A stretch of 64,000 bases of DNA from Zea mays (lineage: Eukaryota; Streptophyta; Magnoliopsida; Poales; Poaceae): NCBI RefSeq assembly GCF_902167145.1, contig NC_050099.1, forward strand, positions 241,998,588 to 242,062,587. The letters run 5' to 3'. The translations under genes were made by a program, and so were the position numbers. Every line of letters begins with the position of its first letter. Position 1 is the first letter of the stretch. Positions 32,171-43,500 of the stretch are shown here, piece by piece. The notes beneath the pieces are model-generated. The model saw only the letters and a program-made list of their open reading frames with translations, did not search any database and was not told the DNA's origin.

Positions 32171-32808
32171 AAGATCTGTATGCTTCACTTCTCTACCCAC
32201 TGGTCGTCCCTTACTATGGCGCTACCGCATCCGTTTCGAGGGCGACAGCAAGCCCATGGCTTCCTCGGTCGTCGACGTCCACCTCCGGCCAGTTTCGAGG
32301 GACTGCGAGCTCGCGGCTTCCTCCGTCGTCAGCGTCTACATTCGGCCATTGTCACCTTTTTAGGTAAAGAAATGCTTTTCATGGTTTTGTTCGCTTTCCG
32401 CCGTTCATGGCTTACTGCAAATTACACATTTATTTTCCTCGTCGCTCTCCAAACTCATGTTGCAATGCGCTCTACATCTACAGCCGCAAACCCACACACT
32501 TTTCTCATTTTCTTAGGATATTACAAATCCTAAATCTAAGGGCAGGTATTGTGGACCTGCAGTTGCCTTTTGCTGCTCACGTGTTAGCAAAGCTGTGTTT
32601 CTGTTTTATGATTGCAATATTTCCCTAGAAAAAGGGAACAGTTCTTGCGCACCTTTCTTATTTTGGTCTCCTACGGAGTATATTCCTTTTTACATGCATT
32701 TACTGAATAGTTTGCGGAGACTTATCTTTTGGTACATTTAAAAGAGACATTATCATTCAAAAACACAACAAAGACCTTAAACATATTTGTTCCATATCTC
32801 CAGTTTAT

Positions 32809-33020
32809 ATGCCACTGCAATATCCATTGCTATTTACTTTTGGTGAGCGTGGATTTCAAATTGGTGTTCCATATGTTGAAATGGAGAATGCAGATAATAA
32901 TAGAAGGTCTCATGTGACTATGCAAGATTTCTTTTGCTATCGTTTTCATTATAAGAAAAAAGAGCCAAACCCTTTTCTATGTTATGGACTATTATCAGGT
33001 CACTCTAAGGTTTCTCCAAA
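32809..33020 (+). pseudogene. Helitron helicase-like (Rep) domain fragment
   Basis: Translation reads MPLQYPLLFTFGERGFQIGV followed by RRSHVTMQDFFCYRFHYKKK and EPNPFLCYGLLSGHSKVS. This matches the N-terminal helitron-like helicase region of plant Helitron Rep-Hel proteins (LxYPLLFPYGERGYQ and MTMQDFFRYRFHYR-type motifs, from memory). Only about 70 residues remain. The rolling-circle HUH motif and the helicase are not seen, so the element is non-autonomous. Confidence 0.7.
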
Positions 33021-33800
33021 TGTATGTCAACTTCAATATATTTACAAACCAATCTGTTTGACCTTCTACAACAATGTGCAAACTGACAATAAACATTTCT
33101 CCAAATGTAAGTCAACTTCAATGTATTTACTATTTCGAGTTCATTTTGTTTACCAATTTATTTACGTTTATATGTTATGTTCTAACGCATAATTATACAT
33201 ACAAGCAACAAGTCAATCTTAGAATTGAAGACCAGGACCTGGAAACTTTTGAATCACCACAAAAGGTACTAAACTCAGATACATAGCATGGCAACCTCCT
33301 TACTTCCCACACATTCACCATTTTACTATTCTTTTTTGGATCAGATCTAAGTACAGGTCCTTAAAATTCAATTCTGACGAAAATGACTCTGACAAATACA
33401 AATGTATGATCTAATTCACTCTACTTTCCCGTCCATACAATCTATTGCAATTCCTTACTTCAATTACAACAACATTTTGTTGAACTTTAAAGTAACTTAT
33501 TTACCTTAAACTACAGGGAAGACGTTCTGAATTTCTGATTTCAAAGTTAATCCTTGAAAACAATGCCAGATGTATATAACTTATGCCTTATCTGGAAAAC
33601 AGGATCCTCATGTCTTTTTGTCTATGCATCCTGATATATGTAGACTGAAATGCTACCAGAAACATATTGTTTGCAACTCAGTCTTTTATGTAGCCATAAT
33701 ATATTATATAATGCCCATAATCATCGAAGCACTTTATATCCATGTTGTAATATAATGTCTCTCTTCTGCAACTATATGCCAGTATTAAGTATTTAATTTC

Positions 33801-33832
33801 CATGCGCGTGCTGGCGCGCGCCAATGATCTAA
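33801..33832 (+). other. internal Helitron 3' terminus (hairpin and CTAA)
   Basis: GCGCG-tgctgg-CGCGC hairpin at 33804-33819, nine further bases, then CTAA at 33829-33832, followed by T. Spacing and CTRR ending match plant Helitron 3' ends. The next base starts codon TGT of the H+-ATPase fragment. Confidence 0.7.
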
Positions 33833-34722
33833 TGTAGTGACAAAACTAGAACTCTGACTCTAAATAGACTTACAGTGGACAAAAACCTCATTGAAGTTAC
33901 ACTTGAACAACCATCGTTGGTCCTTCATATCTAACCTTAAAACACTTATATATGCTTGGTTCAGGTTTCTGAAAGGGAGTTCACTCAGGACCAAGTAATT
34001 ATGAAGGCTTCTAGAGCCTCCCGGATAGAAAATCAAGATGCTATTGATATTGCAGTAGTTGGCATGCTAGCTGATCCAAAAGAGTTATAATACTTTTTGA
34101 ATAGGGATGGAATATGAATATATATATATATACGTGTCTTATTTGTTTGGTGATATGAATAGCTAACAATATTTCCCATAGGCCTGTGCTGGTATTCAAG
34201 AGGTTCATTTCCTTCCATTTAATCCTACCGACAAAAGAACTGCCTTGACATACACTGATAGTGATGGGAAGATGTGCTATGTTAGTAAAAGTGTGCTAGA
34301 GCAGGTCTTAAGAAACTGGATTGCAACATAGCTTCAAAAGCATGACATGATTTTTTTGTTTACATCAAAATCTTGTTGGTCAAGAAAGTGACATGTAGAT
34401 TCTCAACCTTGCCTACAATAAGTCAGGGATAGAACAAAGAATTCATGCCCTAATTGACAAGTTTGCTGAGCGTGAACTTAGATCACTTGTTGTAGTGTAT
34501 CAGGCGGGTGAACTTAGAAGGATAGTCATCCAGAATACGCTTAAACATTGCTGAATCTAAGCTAGCTATAGATCATGTAGTATCAACAATTATTTTAAAG
34601 TGATGTCATTCTGATTATGGATGTTCTCTTATTCATACAGCAAGTGCCAGATGGAAAGAAAGAGTGTCCTGGTAGGCCATGGTATTTTTTTGCTCTTAGG
34701 CCACTCTTTGATCCTCCAAGGC
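33833..34722 (+). pseudogene. plasma-membrane H+-ATPase (P3A ATPase) gene fragment with introns
   Basis: Exon-like pieces in order: 33833-33898 CSDKTRTLTLNRLTVDKNLI; about 33966-34089 [20 protein letters not shown] and LADPKE; 34182-34302 [20 protein letters not shown] and YVSKSVLEQ; 34399-34503 ILNLAYNKSGIEQRIHALID and KFAERELRSLVVVYQ; 34640-34722 [20 protein letters not shown] and PLFDPPRH. This is the phosphorylation-site and nucleotide-binding region of a plant proton pump. The DKTGT motif has Gly changed to Arg (DKTRT), and stops and a lost splice donor (after LADPKE) are present. AG acceptors and intron sequence between pieces show DNA-level capture, not retrocopying. Membrane segments and both termini are absent, so there is no pump activity. 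Confidence 0.85.
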
Positions 34723-36594
34723 ATGGTCGCTCGCTTGTCATTTTCATGGTTTCAGGTTTGGTTGGGCCGCTCAGGAGGTACAAGGCATCAGACCCCTTTG
34801 GTTACCTGCATTCAGTCGCAAGATGATGTGCGATTTTTTAAATGTCTACATGCAGGTAAGCCACATTTACTGTGTGGACATTGGAACAATTGGGAATAAG
34901 GCCTAACTTGGTAATTGGCAGCATGAATAGGTACTGAAGCGGGGTGTATAGTCCTGCCTTTTTTGTACTGCCAGAATACATCACAACTCAGAAGAAAGCA
35001 TACTTCAAAAGCGAGAGAGGATATTTACTTTGAGAACTATACGAGTTATGAGGTATGTTTCTGCAATCCCATTCTTCCAATTATTAGGCTAGTTAGGTTT
35101 ACATAATGCAAGATGATTATGAGAAATTTTATCTCGAATGCATGGAGTAGGATTAATAACATCGTTTGCATCGAGTGTCATCCTTTCCTAGAATGCAGTC
35201 ACCCTATAACATTGTTTGCATCTCGAATGCAGTGACCCTAAACCAAAACCATAGGACCATCCTTCCCTAGGACACTTCTCTTTTGAACTAGAAGGATCTC
35301 ATTTGCATCGAGTGTCATCTTTGGTTTTAGTTTTGAGGGCAAACCACCATCGGCAAAAGAATTTACAACCTGCATGGAGTAGGATGAATAACATCGTTAC
35401 AGATTATTTATGCCATAATAACAATAAATCAAAGGGACATGACAATGAAGATCAGGTAAAGAACCTCGGATAGACTAATACCTCTTTTCCTTCTCTTGAT
35501 GTGCTCTCCTTTGGGATTAATATCACTGGCCAGTTGACATTGTGGTCACCTGAGAGCTCCTGTGGGGACTAGTGCTTAGATCAAAGCTTTTTAGACATAA
35601 GGAACGAATTGTCTAGATGGTTTAAAACAAGTGTTCCAATGACATAGTCTATATTGATGGAGAGATGACATTGCTTGTGCAGAGGATGAGAGCACTGGCT
35701 ATATGTATTACCCAATAAGACTCTACTTGAGATATGTTTATTAGTTATCTTAACTTGTTTAGTTGTATTTCTTTGTTTCCTTGGATAATAGCTTTTTCCT
35801 TGATTTTTGTATTTATAGCAAAGGAGATGCCTGTGAGAAGTGGGAATTTTTAAAAAAATGGTTAACAAAGAAATTCGTTTCTGCAATGAAATCTCAACAT
35901 GTTATTAGCGATATAAGGGATGCCATGTAAGCTTCTGGTGCTTTTGAGAATACAGTGGAACAACTGAAAAAGGGCAAACTAGAAGAGATTTGTTGTATGG
36001 TTTTAGTTTAACATGCTCCATGTTACTATGACAATTCTATTCGGTTATCTGCATCATTTGAACTGCAATTATAGTTTTCTGCAGTTAACAGTGCGAGATG
36101 TAAAGAACATCAGTGAGGACACTGAAATGATTCGTGTTGTTAAAACTGAAGATCCGAATGATGCATCTGGTGTGGTTTCTGCAGTGATTACAAATGCTGG
36201 TGTTGCTTCCTATATTACAGGCGAAGCTCTCTTGGTTAATATGCATTTAGAGGACATTGCGACTGAAACAAAGGACTCAGAGATTCAATAGGCAGTGGGT
36301 AGGATTCCTTTCTGCTAGGGAGGGTAGGGAATGCTGCTGCTACAACCTTAGAAATGATGGAATAGATGTTGAGCCTTCAGTTTTATTTTAAAATGCTCTT
36401 TATTACTTGTCATCGTTACACAACCTATATTAATCTTAGCTTCTAATGTCTTTTCGCCTAAATCTGCTGTACTGCTGTGTTTGTTTAGATCTTATTCTTA
36501 CTATCTAATTATTATAGTTGCATAGAGCCATGTTAGCTCGACATTTGCTTTTACCTTCAACCACGGTAGGGCGCCCGAATGGGCGCCTGATGTT
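34723..36594 (+). other. Helitron 3' half with further exon-like pieces of unknown origin
   Basis: Intron-like AT-rich DNA with three stretches that look like exons: 34757-34856 (after ggtttcag, before gtaagcc), about 34985-35053 (reading SKAREDIYFENYTSYE before gtatgt), and 36085-36291 (after ttctgcag, reading LTVRDVKNISEDTEMIRVVK to a stop after KDSEIQ). Their donor gene or genes are unidentified; the last could be the 3' exon of a host gene. A repeated cctagaatgcagt/gcatcgagtgtcat phrase occurs at 35150-35390. Confidence 0.4.
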
Positions 36595-36599
36595 CTAGT
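36568..36599 (+). other. outer Helitron 3' terminus (hairpin and CTAG)
   Basis: Seven-base-pair hairpin GGCGCCC-gaat-GGGCGCC, seven bases, then CTAG at 36595-36598 and T at 36599, the standard Helitron 3' end and target. Confidence 0.8.
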
Positions 36600-36726
36600 T
36601 TGTTTAATAACCCTTAAAAGTTTGAAATTTGGCGGGAACGACATCTAACACATCAAAATTGGTGGTAACCCAATTGGACCAAGCTATAAAAAATGAGAAC
36701 CAAACAATATATCATATGAGCCAGGC

Positions 36727-36961
36727 TTATTTTGACCAGCCAACCAAACATCTTAGGTTAGCTCATCACATGCGGGCTCTCTTGAGCCTGGTTCTCTCAC
36801 TGAGCCACACTCAGGCTGGACCAGACAATCAAACACATCCTTACTTATTTTGACCAGTCAACCAAACATCTTAGGTTAGCTCATCACATGCGTGTTCTCT
36901 TGAGCCTGGTTCTCTCACTGAGCCAAACTCAGGCTGGATCAGACAACCAAACACATTCTTA
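36727..36961. repeat. 118-bp tandem duplication of a PIF-like transposon end
   Basis: Units 36727-36844 and 36845-36961, about 95% alike. Each begins ttattttgaccag and ends with an inverted-repeat-like ctggaccagacaatcaaacacatcc followed by tta. The ends resemble the left end of the PIF element at 25350. The array finishes about 105 bp before the TBCCD1 start codon, so it must lie in or next to its promoter. Confidence 0.75.
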
Positions 36962-37066
36962 GAAACTTGGTGGAAACATGCCCCTAGTAAGGTAATGAAC
37001 CAAAAAAGAAGAGAGGACCCGCATCGCAGATCTCCCCCTTCCCTCCACGCCTCTCGCGTCGCCGCG

Positions 37067-37579
37067 ATGGCCGACGAGGCCCTGGACCAGCCGCCGGACG
37101 CGACCCCTTCTCCGACTCCGGCGACGCCGCCGGTACCCGCCACCCCGTCCCCCACGGTGCTGCTCCGCCCGCGGCGGGAGGCATTCGAGCACGGGCTCTT
37201 GCCCATCCCCAAGCTCATCTTCCCGGAGGGTACGCTGGCGCAGACCCTCGCCCAGCTCAAGGAGAAGCTCGCTGCCTCGGCCCCGGACGGACGCGTGCGC
37301 GCCGCGGCCCTGGCGGAGGCGTTGCAGATCCCGCAGGAGCAGGCGGCGCTCGCCCTCGCCACGCTCGCGGCTGTGCTCCCGGCAGAGGACCCCGCGCTCG
37401 GCGACGGCGCCGTGGATGGTTCTGCCGCGGACATCCGCGACATGCTGCTCTTCCTCTACATCCAGTCTTACAAACGTCTCGTCCCGCGGAGTGCGCACAA
37501 GGACTCGCCCGTCGTGGCGGACGTCTGGCCGTCCACCTCCGCGTTCGATGGGTACCTCTCCGCACTCTCCCCGATCCAG
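37067..37579 (+). CDS. TBCCD1: TBCCD1 exon 1 (residues 1-171)
   Basis: GC-rich exon (a common feature of grass first exons). It encodes [20 protein letters not shown], then [20 protein letters not shown] and [20 protein letters not shown], and ends SALSPIQ at cag|gtcagg. Confidence 0.9.
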
Positions 37580-40500
37580 GTCAGGATTAACACGTCCTGT
37601 TTGTTTGATCGATTGTCAAAAAAGATTGTGACGCGAGTGCTAGTAATGTGTTTCAAGTTCATGTGTGAATTAGAAGCGACATCTTAGTGGGACGGTGGCT
37701 CCGTACCCCTGTACCCGGCAACAACTAAACCTTGAATACCGTTCATTGACTGCTGAAACTGTGCTATACTGGAGGACTGCCTGTTGGTATTCTCGATGAC
37801 ACACCTCACCATAGGAACCCAGCACTATTAAAATGCTGTTTTGACATCTCTTAAGTGGTGACAGATCCATCAAAGATACTATTGTCACCTTGTTATCATG
37901 TGATGCTGCTCTGGGAAACATCCAGCCACAGATCGAGGCAGGTGTCTGCTACAATGTTCAGAAAGAGATATCGTTACCGCAGACTATAGCCATGTCTATG
38001 ATTGCTATACCTAGTATAGAAATTGTATGGTCGCTTGGCCTCAATAAGTTGCCATAGATCTGCAAATTGCTTAGCATACATACATGCTGTACGTAGATTA
38101 GAGCTTCCGATTTTGGCTGAATTTCACTTCAATAGCCACTGCTTGATAATTGTATCATATATTCATATTCCATGTCCTTGTAACAGCGCAATTTCCCCAC
38201 TAGCAAATCTGGGGTTTCTGTTTCATATATGATTTACACTTCATCATAGGGTTTAAATAGCTGCAAGTGAATTCCCCGCGGAACATAGTGTCACCCGAAT
38301 GTAATGCACAGTCATCTCATTGCTTTGAAGTGTGCCTGGTTCTTCATTTTGAATGGTGAATATAAAGAACTGATAATTTCTTAAATCCACATGTCCATAG
38401 TGATTTAAATTTGCATGCCAAGTGTAATAGTACCCAATGTGCTCTGACTCCCATAGGTTTCTTGTCTGCAGAGTATTTGCTCATCTTTGTATAGAGAGGT
38501 TCACAATTAATACTTTGGGTTCCAGTTTTACATTGTGTTTTTGAAATTTGAAGCAGCAATTTTGATTTTAAATTGGCAGTTGTATCTATTCGGGACAAGA
38601 CCATATCCACAACATAAATAGTTAAATCAACTTTTTTTCATTCCAAGGCATGGCAATACAATTTATCTTTTGTGGGTCACTTTGGTAGAGCTCCTCTTGC
38701 TTCTAATTCTGTGGGAACTGGGAAGTGATAAAGTTATTCTCTCAAAGAAGTGATTTTGTGACTAAAAGTTATTCTCTATGATTCCATAAGATAAACTCTA
38801 CCGAGGAAGTGATTCTACATGGGAAGTGAATCAGGAGAAACTTTATTTTTTCAGCTCCCAGTCCTTGTTTCATTTCAGAGAATCACTTCGTACAATCTTC
38901 TGTATAGTGTATAATATTGTTTAACCTAGGAGCTGCGATGGTAGCTTTGCCAAACAAGCCTTCGTTTACTTCTATCTTTGTTATTGGCTATAGCATTTAG
39001 TGCCCTAGTCAGTTTTAGCTGCGCTGCCATCTTCTATTTCAAGTGATTAGATTGTCTATAACTTAAAATCACATCTGATCTGCCTTTAATTATTCCAAAC
39101 TATATGGTTTTGCAGCTTGTTCGCAGTAACAGCCGTCGTTTTATGCCTTCTCAAGCTGATGAAGAAATTCATCAGTTGTCCTATCTGCAAAAGCATATGG
39201 CGAATATTCTTACTCTCTTGGCAGATTCTGTTGAGGGTGATGGTGATGATTCACTGGTATGCCATCATTTCTTCTGAGCAATATGCTCATGTTTTGTTTT
39301 CTGATCTTCCTGCTAAAGCTGACATGATGAACAGCTGGTTAAACAATAACCTTAATCATCAGAGTAGACAGTAATAGATATGAGTGATTCCTGTAAAATG
39401 ACATGTAAAGTTCTGTTTTCACTTCTTTCAAGATGAAGGCATTCACTCCAAGTATAATATGAGATAGGACGTGAGTTTTCATGAAAGAAATCAACACAAT
39501 TAGACATGTCTACAACTAATCTTACAAATAAAAAATAAGAGTGAGGAATGGATCTTTTATGTAGACGATGATATATATGGTCTAAATGACATTTCATCCT
39601 TTTGTCTGTTTATTTTAGAATAGGGAAATGCTACATAACACTAAAAGTGAAGTCACTTTGTCAGCGGACACGGAAAAAGTTCAATTTGCTAGTGGACACT
39701 CTAGTCTATGTCAATTTTTCTAAAAGACACCATGTCTAAAATATTCATTTTCATCTAGGGAGGAGAGAGAACTATTGTGAAATGACATTTTACCCCTAGC
39801 CCTTCTTCCTCCCTCCCTTTCTATTATTTCTCTTCCCTTCCCTTCCCTTTCTCTCTACTGTAGGACCCAGGCAGCCATGGCGCGGGGCCTTGGTAGGTGT
39901 GTGGCACGGATGCACGTGAGGCTCAAGCATGTGGCACAACTGCACGTCTGCACATAGGGCTCGGCCATGGCCATGGCCGCGCGATATGTAAGGCATCATG
40001 CGCGGACAACTGCAAAGGTGCACATTGCACCGGCAAGGAAGCAATGCTCTACAACTGATGAGGGAGGGAACACCAATGGATTGATCTTGTGTGCCTGGAT
40101 TGGGGCCTCTGGCTGAGTTGGTTAGGTGGTATGTGTAGCACTCCTCAAGTCCTGAGTCTGACTCCCTGTGGGAGCGAATTTCAGTCTGGGGTTAAATAAA
40201 TCCCATCCCCGTGCTGATTCTGTTGCCACCCTGCCTATGGTCGTCACTTGCTCAGCCCTGAGAGTTGCTTGCCTGCCTGGCTGAGCTTAACGCCCTTGCA
40301 CACTTGGTGTGCGCCTCTGCAGGCCGCACCACCACTCGCATTCCCTTTGCTGCCGTACCGTGGTCATGCTGCGCTGCCCGTGCTGCCTTTGTCCATGGCT
40401 AGCTTGCGGGCCACCACCGGTCAAATTGCGACCACCCACAAGTGCGCTAGGGGACAGAGTAGCCCTTCGGGTTGCACATCATCACTGCCGGCAAGGACCT

Positions 40501-43500
40501 AGCTGATGGCCAGTGCTCACACGTGGAGAGAAATGGGAGGAAAGAGAAAGAATAAAAAGGGTAGGGGGAAGAAGAAAAGACCAGGGGTAAGTGCATCATT
40601 GATTCATTTCACCATAGTTCTCTCTCTTCCTGACCCAAAAATGAATATTTCAATGGATGAAGAGTAAATTTGTCACGAACCAGAATGTCCCCCATCAAAG
40701 CGACTTTGCTTTTAGTGTCCGGTAGCAAATTTTCCTTTTAGGATACTGTTTGAAAGTAATTATATAGTTTTTGTTTTGACTTAGAAACTTAAATTGAACC
40801 TTGAAGAAAATGCTGGCTAGGATTTTTTTTCTAAAACACACAGGAGAACTGCGCATTAAATATATTACGAGGATAGAAATAAAGGTCCAAAATAGACCAA
40901 ACATCCAAGGAAACCACTTTACGGTGGCCAAAAACGGAAATACACAAGAAGATCCATCTAGAAAAACAGCCTATAAGAAAAAACCACTACCAGGAGCCAT
41001 GAAAAAATTAACTCCAAACTGCGCTCAGATCTCTCGCGCCTGCTAGACACCACCGATGAACGCCGTCTTTGATGTTTTGAATAATCTGATTGCCGCCAGG
41101 AGTAGCCCCCCTCAAACACACATTCATTCCGTTGTTTCCATAGCCACCATGCCACCAGCACAAGGGAATTGATCCCCTTGCGCTGCACAGCAGGCATCTT
41201 ACCTTCTAGATTAGCCCACCAAACTTGGAAAACCAAATCAGAATTTGTGGGATAAAACTGTTGCAGATTAACCATGGATAAAATCCTAAACCACACTTCC
41301 CTTGAGAAGATACAAGAAATCAGAAGGTGCTGCACTGTTTCATCTTCTTGATCACAGAGGGGGCATTGAACCGGATGATCCAAACCCCTTTTCGCTAAAC
41401 GATCTGCTTTTTTCTTTCTTTCTCGAAAAGCGCAGGAGAACTGCACCCCATTATATTAAGAAAGAAAGGATGGGAGGGGCCCAAGAGGACCCCGATACAA
41501 AGCACTCCTTACAGAGGCCAGACACACGCATACATAAAACAATCCATCAACACATTGCTAAAACAACTACAATCTTCCAAGAGCAGTACTAGGAACCGTT
41601 TGTTACCTACCGTAGTAGGCCGCCGGTATATATTTATAGGAGATGGAATACCATCATCAGATTACAGAGGGGCTGGCGCCAGCAATCAATCAAATCAGTC
41701 AAAACAGATTATGATTGATTGGATTCTATCTATAACAGATCTGTTCGATTGCCTCAGATTATATCTATAATCGAACAGATCCTTTCCTAACTGAACAGAT
41801 CCTTTCCTATCTTTAACACAGGCGCATCACCCTTTCCTTACTTTACAGATACATTCTTAATATTATCTAACATCCCCCCTCAATCATAACTTGCATAAGT
41901 TAAGATTGTCTCTGAACAGATCCATCTTCTTCTTCGTCGGAGCTTTTGTAAAACCATCTGCTATCTGGTCATTTGTAGAAATCACTCTCACATCCAAGAG
42001 CTTCCTTGCCACTCTTTCACGCACAAAATGGAAGTCAATTTCAACATGCTTAACACGACCATGAAAGACTGGATTTGCTGTGAGATAGGTAGCTCCAATA
42101 TTGTCACACCAGATTCTTGCTGTAGGGGACAAGAAATTTTTAGTTCCTTCAATAGAGACTGAATCCACATCAACTCAGCAGTGGCATTTGCAATAGCTTT
42201 GTATTCAGCCTCAGTACTAGATCTTGACACGATTGGTTGTTTGCGGGCGCTCCAGGATACCAAATTACTACCCAGAAAAACAGCAAATCCCCCTGTAGAG
42301 CGCCTGTCATCAATATCTCCAGCCCAATCTGCATCAGTGAAGGCACTGACCAGCAGAGAAGGTGACTTTGAAATCTTCAACCCATGGTGAAGAGTGTATC
42401 AAAGGTACCTTAAGATACGCTTGACTGCTGTCCAGTGATCTGTTGTAGGTGAATGCAAATATTGGCACACTTTGTTCACTGCAAAACTGAGATCCGGACG
42501 AGTCAAAGTTAGATATTGTAGGGCACCTACTATGCTTCTATACCGTGTTGAATCTTCAGGCCCAAGGGGTTCACCATTGTGAAGGCTTAACTTTTCTGAA
42601 GTAGAGAGTGGTGTAGTGGTAGGCTTGCAATTTATCATACCAACTCGACTAAGAACATCTGAGGCATACTTTCTCTGCGAGAGGTGAATACCATTATCTA
42701 CATTCTGCACTTCTATTCCAAGAAAATAATGTAATGGACCAAGGTCTTTTAGTGCAAAATCAGTTTTCAGATCCTCGAGCAAAGCTGAGACAACATCCTG
42801 AGATGAACTTGCTACAATTATGTCATCGACATATACAAGCAAGAAGATGGTGATACCTTCCTTGATGTAAAAGAACAGAGAGATGTCTCCTTTGGATGCT
42901 TGAAAACCTAGCTGCAATAGTTCGTCACTGAGTCTGGAATACCAGGCTCTAGGTGCCTGCTTCAGACCATAAATGGGCTTGTCAAGCTTGCAAATGTGGT
43001 GTGGCTGCAGCTTGTCTTCGTAACCTGGTGGTTGCTTCATATATACATCCTCCTCAAGAATGCCATGAAGAAACACATTCTGAACATCAAGTTGTCGTAG
43101 TGACCACCCTTGTGAAACAGCTAGAGAGAGAATAACCCGAATAGTGGCTGCCTTCACTACTGGACTGAATGTGTCCTCATAGTCAATCCCGTACCTTTGC
43201 TTGAAGCCTTTAGCGACTAATCTAGCCTTGTATCTATCCAGAGTACCATCTGCCTTCTTTTTGACCTTGTACACCCATCTACAATCAATAATATTTTTAA
43301 TTCCTTCTGGTGGAACCAAGTGCCAAGTCTTGTTCTTAGCCAAGGCCTCAAATTCAGCATCCATTGCATTTTTCCAGTTTTCATCACCCAAGGCCTCCGC
43401 TAAATTTTGGGGCTCACTAGTGGCAGCCAAACAGCCATACTTGACGCTGTATTGTACCATTCTGAAGCCGAGTACGAGGTCTCAGATCTATGTAACCACC

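Larger units (their letters stand above)
31430..36598 (+). mobile_element. composite Helitron with captured H+-ATPase gene fragment
   Basis: The left end is probably near 31425-31445, where a subterminal GTCCGCGCTTCACGGGAC imperfect palindrome (31473-31490) follows; no exact 5'-TC could be fixed. Within it are a GC-rich segment, a piece of Helitron helicase-like (Rep) domain at about 32809-33020, an internal Helitron 3' terminus (hairpin plus CTAA at 33829-33832), a plasma-membrane H+-ATPase fragment starting at the very next base, other exon-like pieces, and a final hairpin plus CTAG at 36595-36598 followed by T. Plus orientation is shown by both termini and by the Rep fragment. Confidence 0.65.
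25350..36840 (+). mobile_element. PIF/Harbinger-like transposon, possibly containing a Helitron
   Basis: Left end GGATATGTTTGATTCCCTGG preceded by TTA (25347-25349). A matching inverted end, caaacacatcc preceded by ctggaccagacaat, stops at 36840 and is followed by TTA: about 21 of 25 bases match and the 3-bp TTA duplication is the PIF/Harbinger signature. A weaker inverted end at about 30014-30042 (gggtcaggcaaccaaacata) is the alternative and would give a 4.7-kb element. The two genes expected of PIF/Harbinger, transposase and Myb-like protein, are present in tandem, with minisatellites in the spacers. Which right end is correct is unresolved. Confidence 0.6.

Noticed and set aside
36995..37066. 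Upstream in-frame ATG giving 24 more residues to TBCCD1
   Set aside because: The extra residues are Arg/Ser-rich and partly repeat-derived; the ATG at 37067 fits the family start and a grass-type GC-rich first exon.
40100..40212. A tRNA gene, from the A- and B-box-like sequences
   Set aside because: No cloverleaf can be drawn with a proper acceptor stem and anticodon arm; fits a tRNA-derived SINE.
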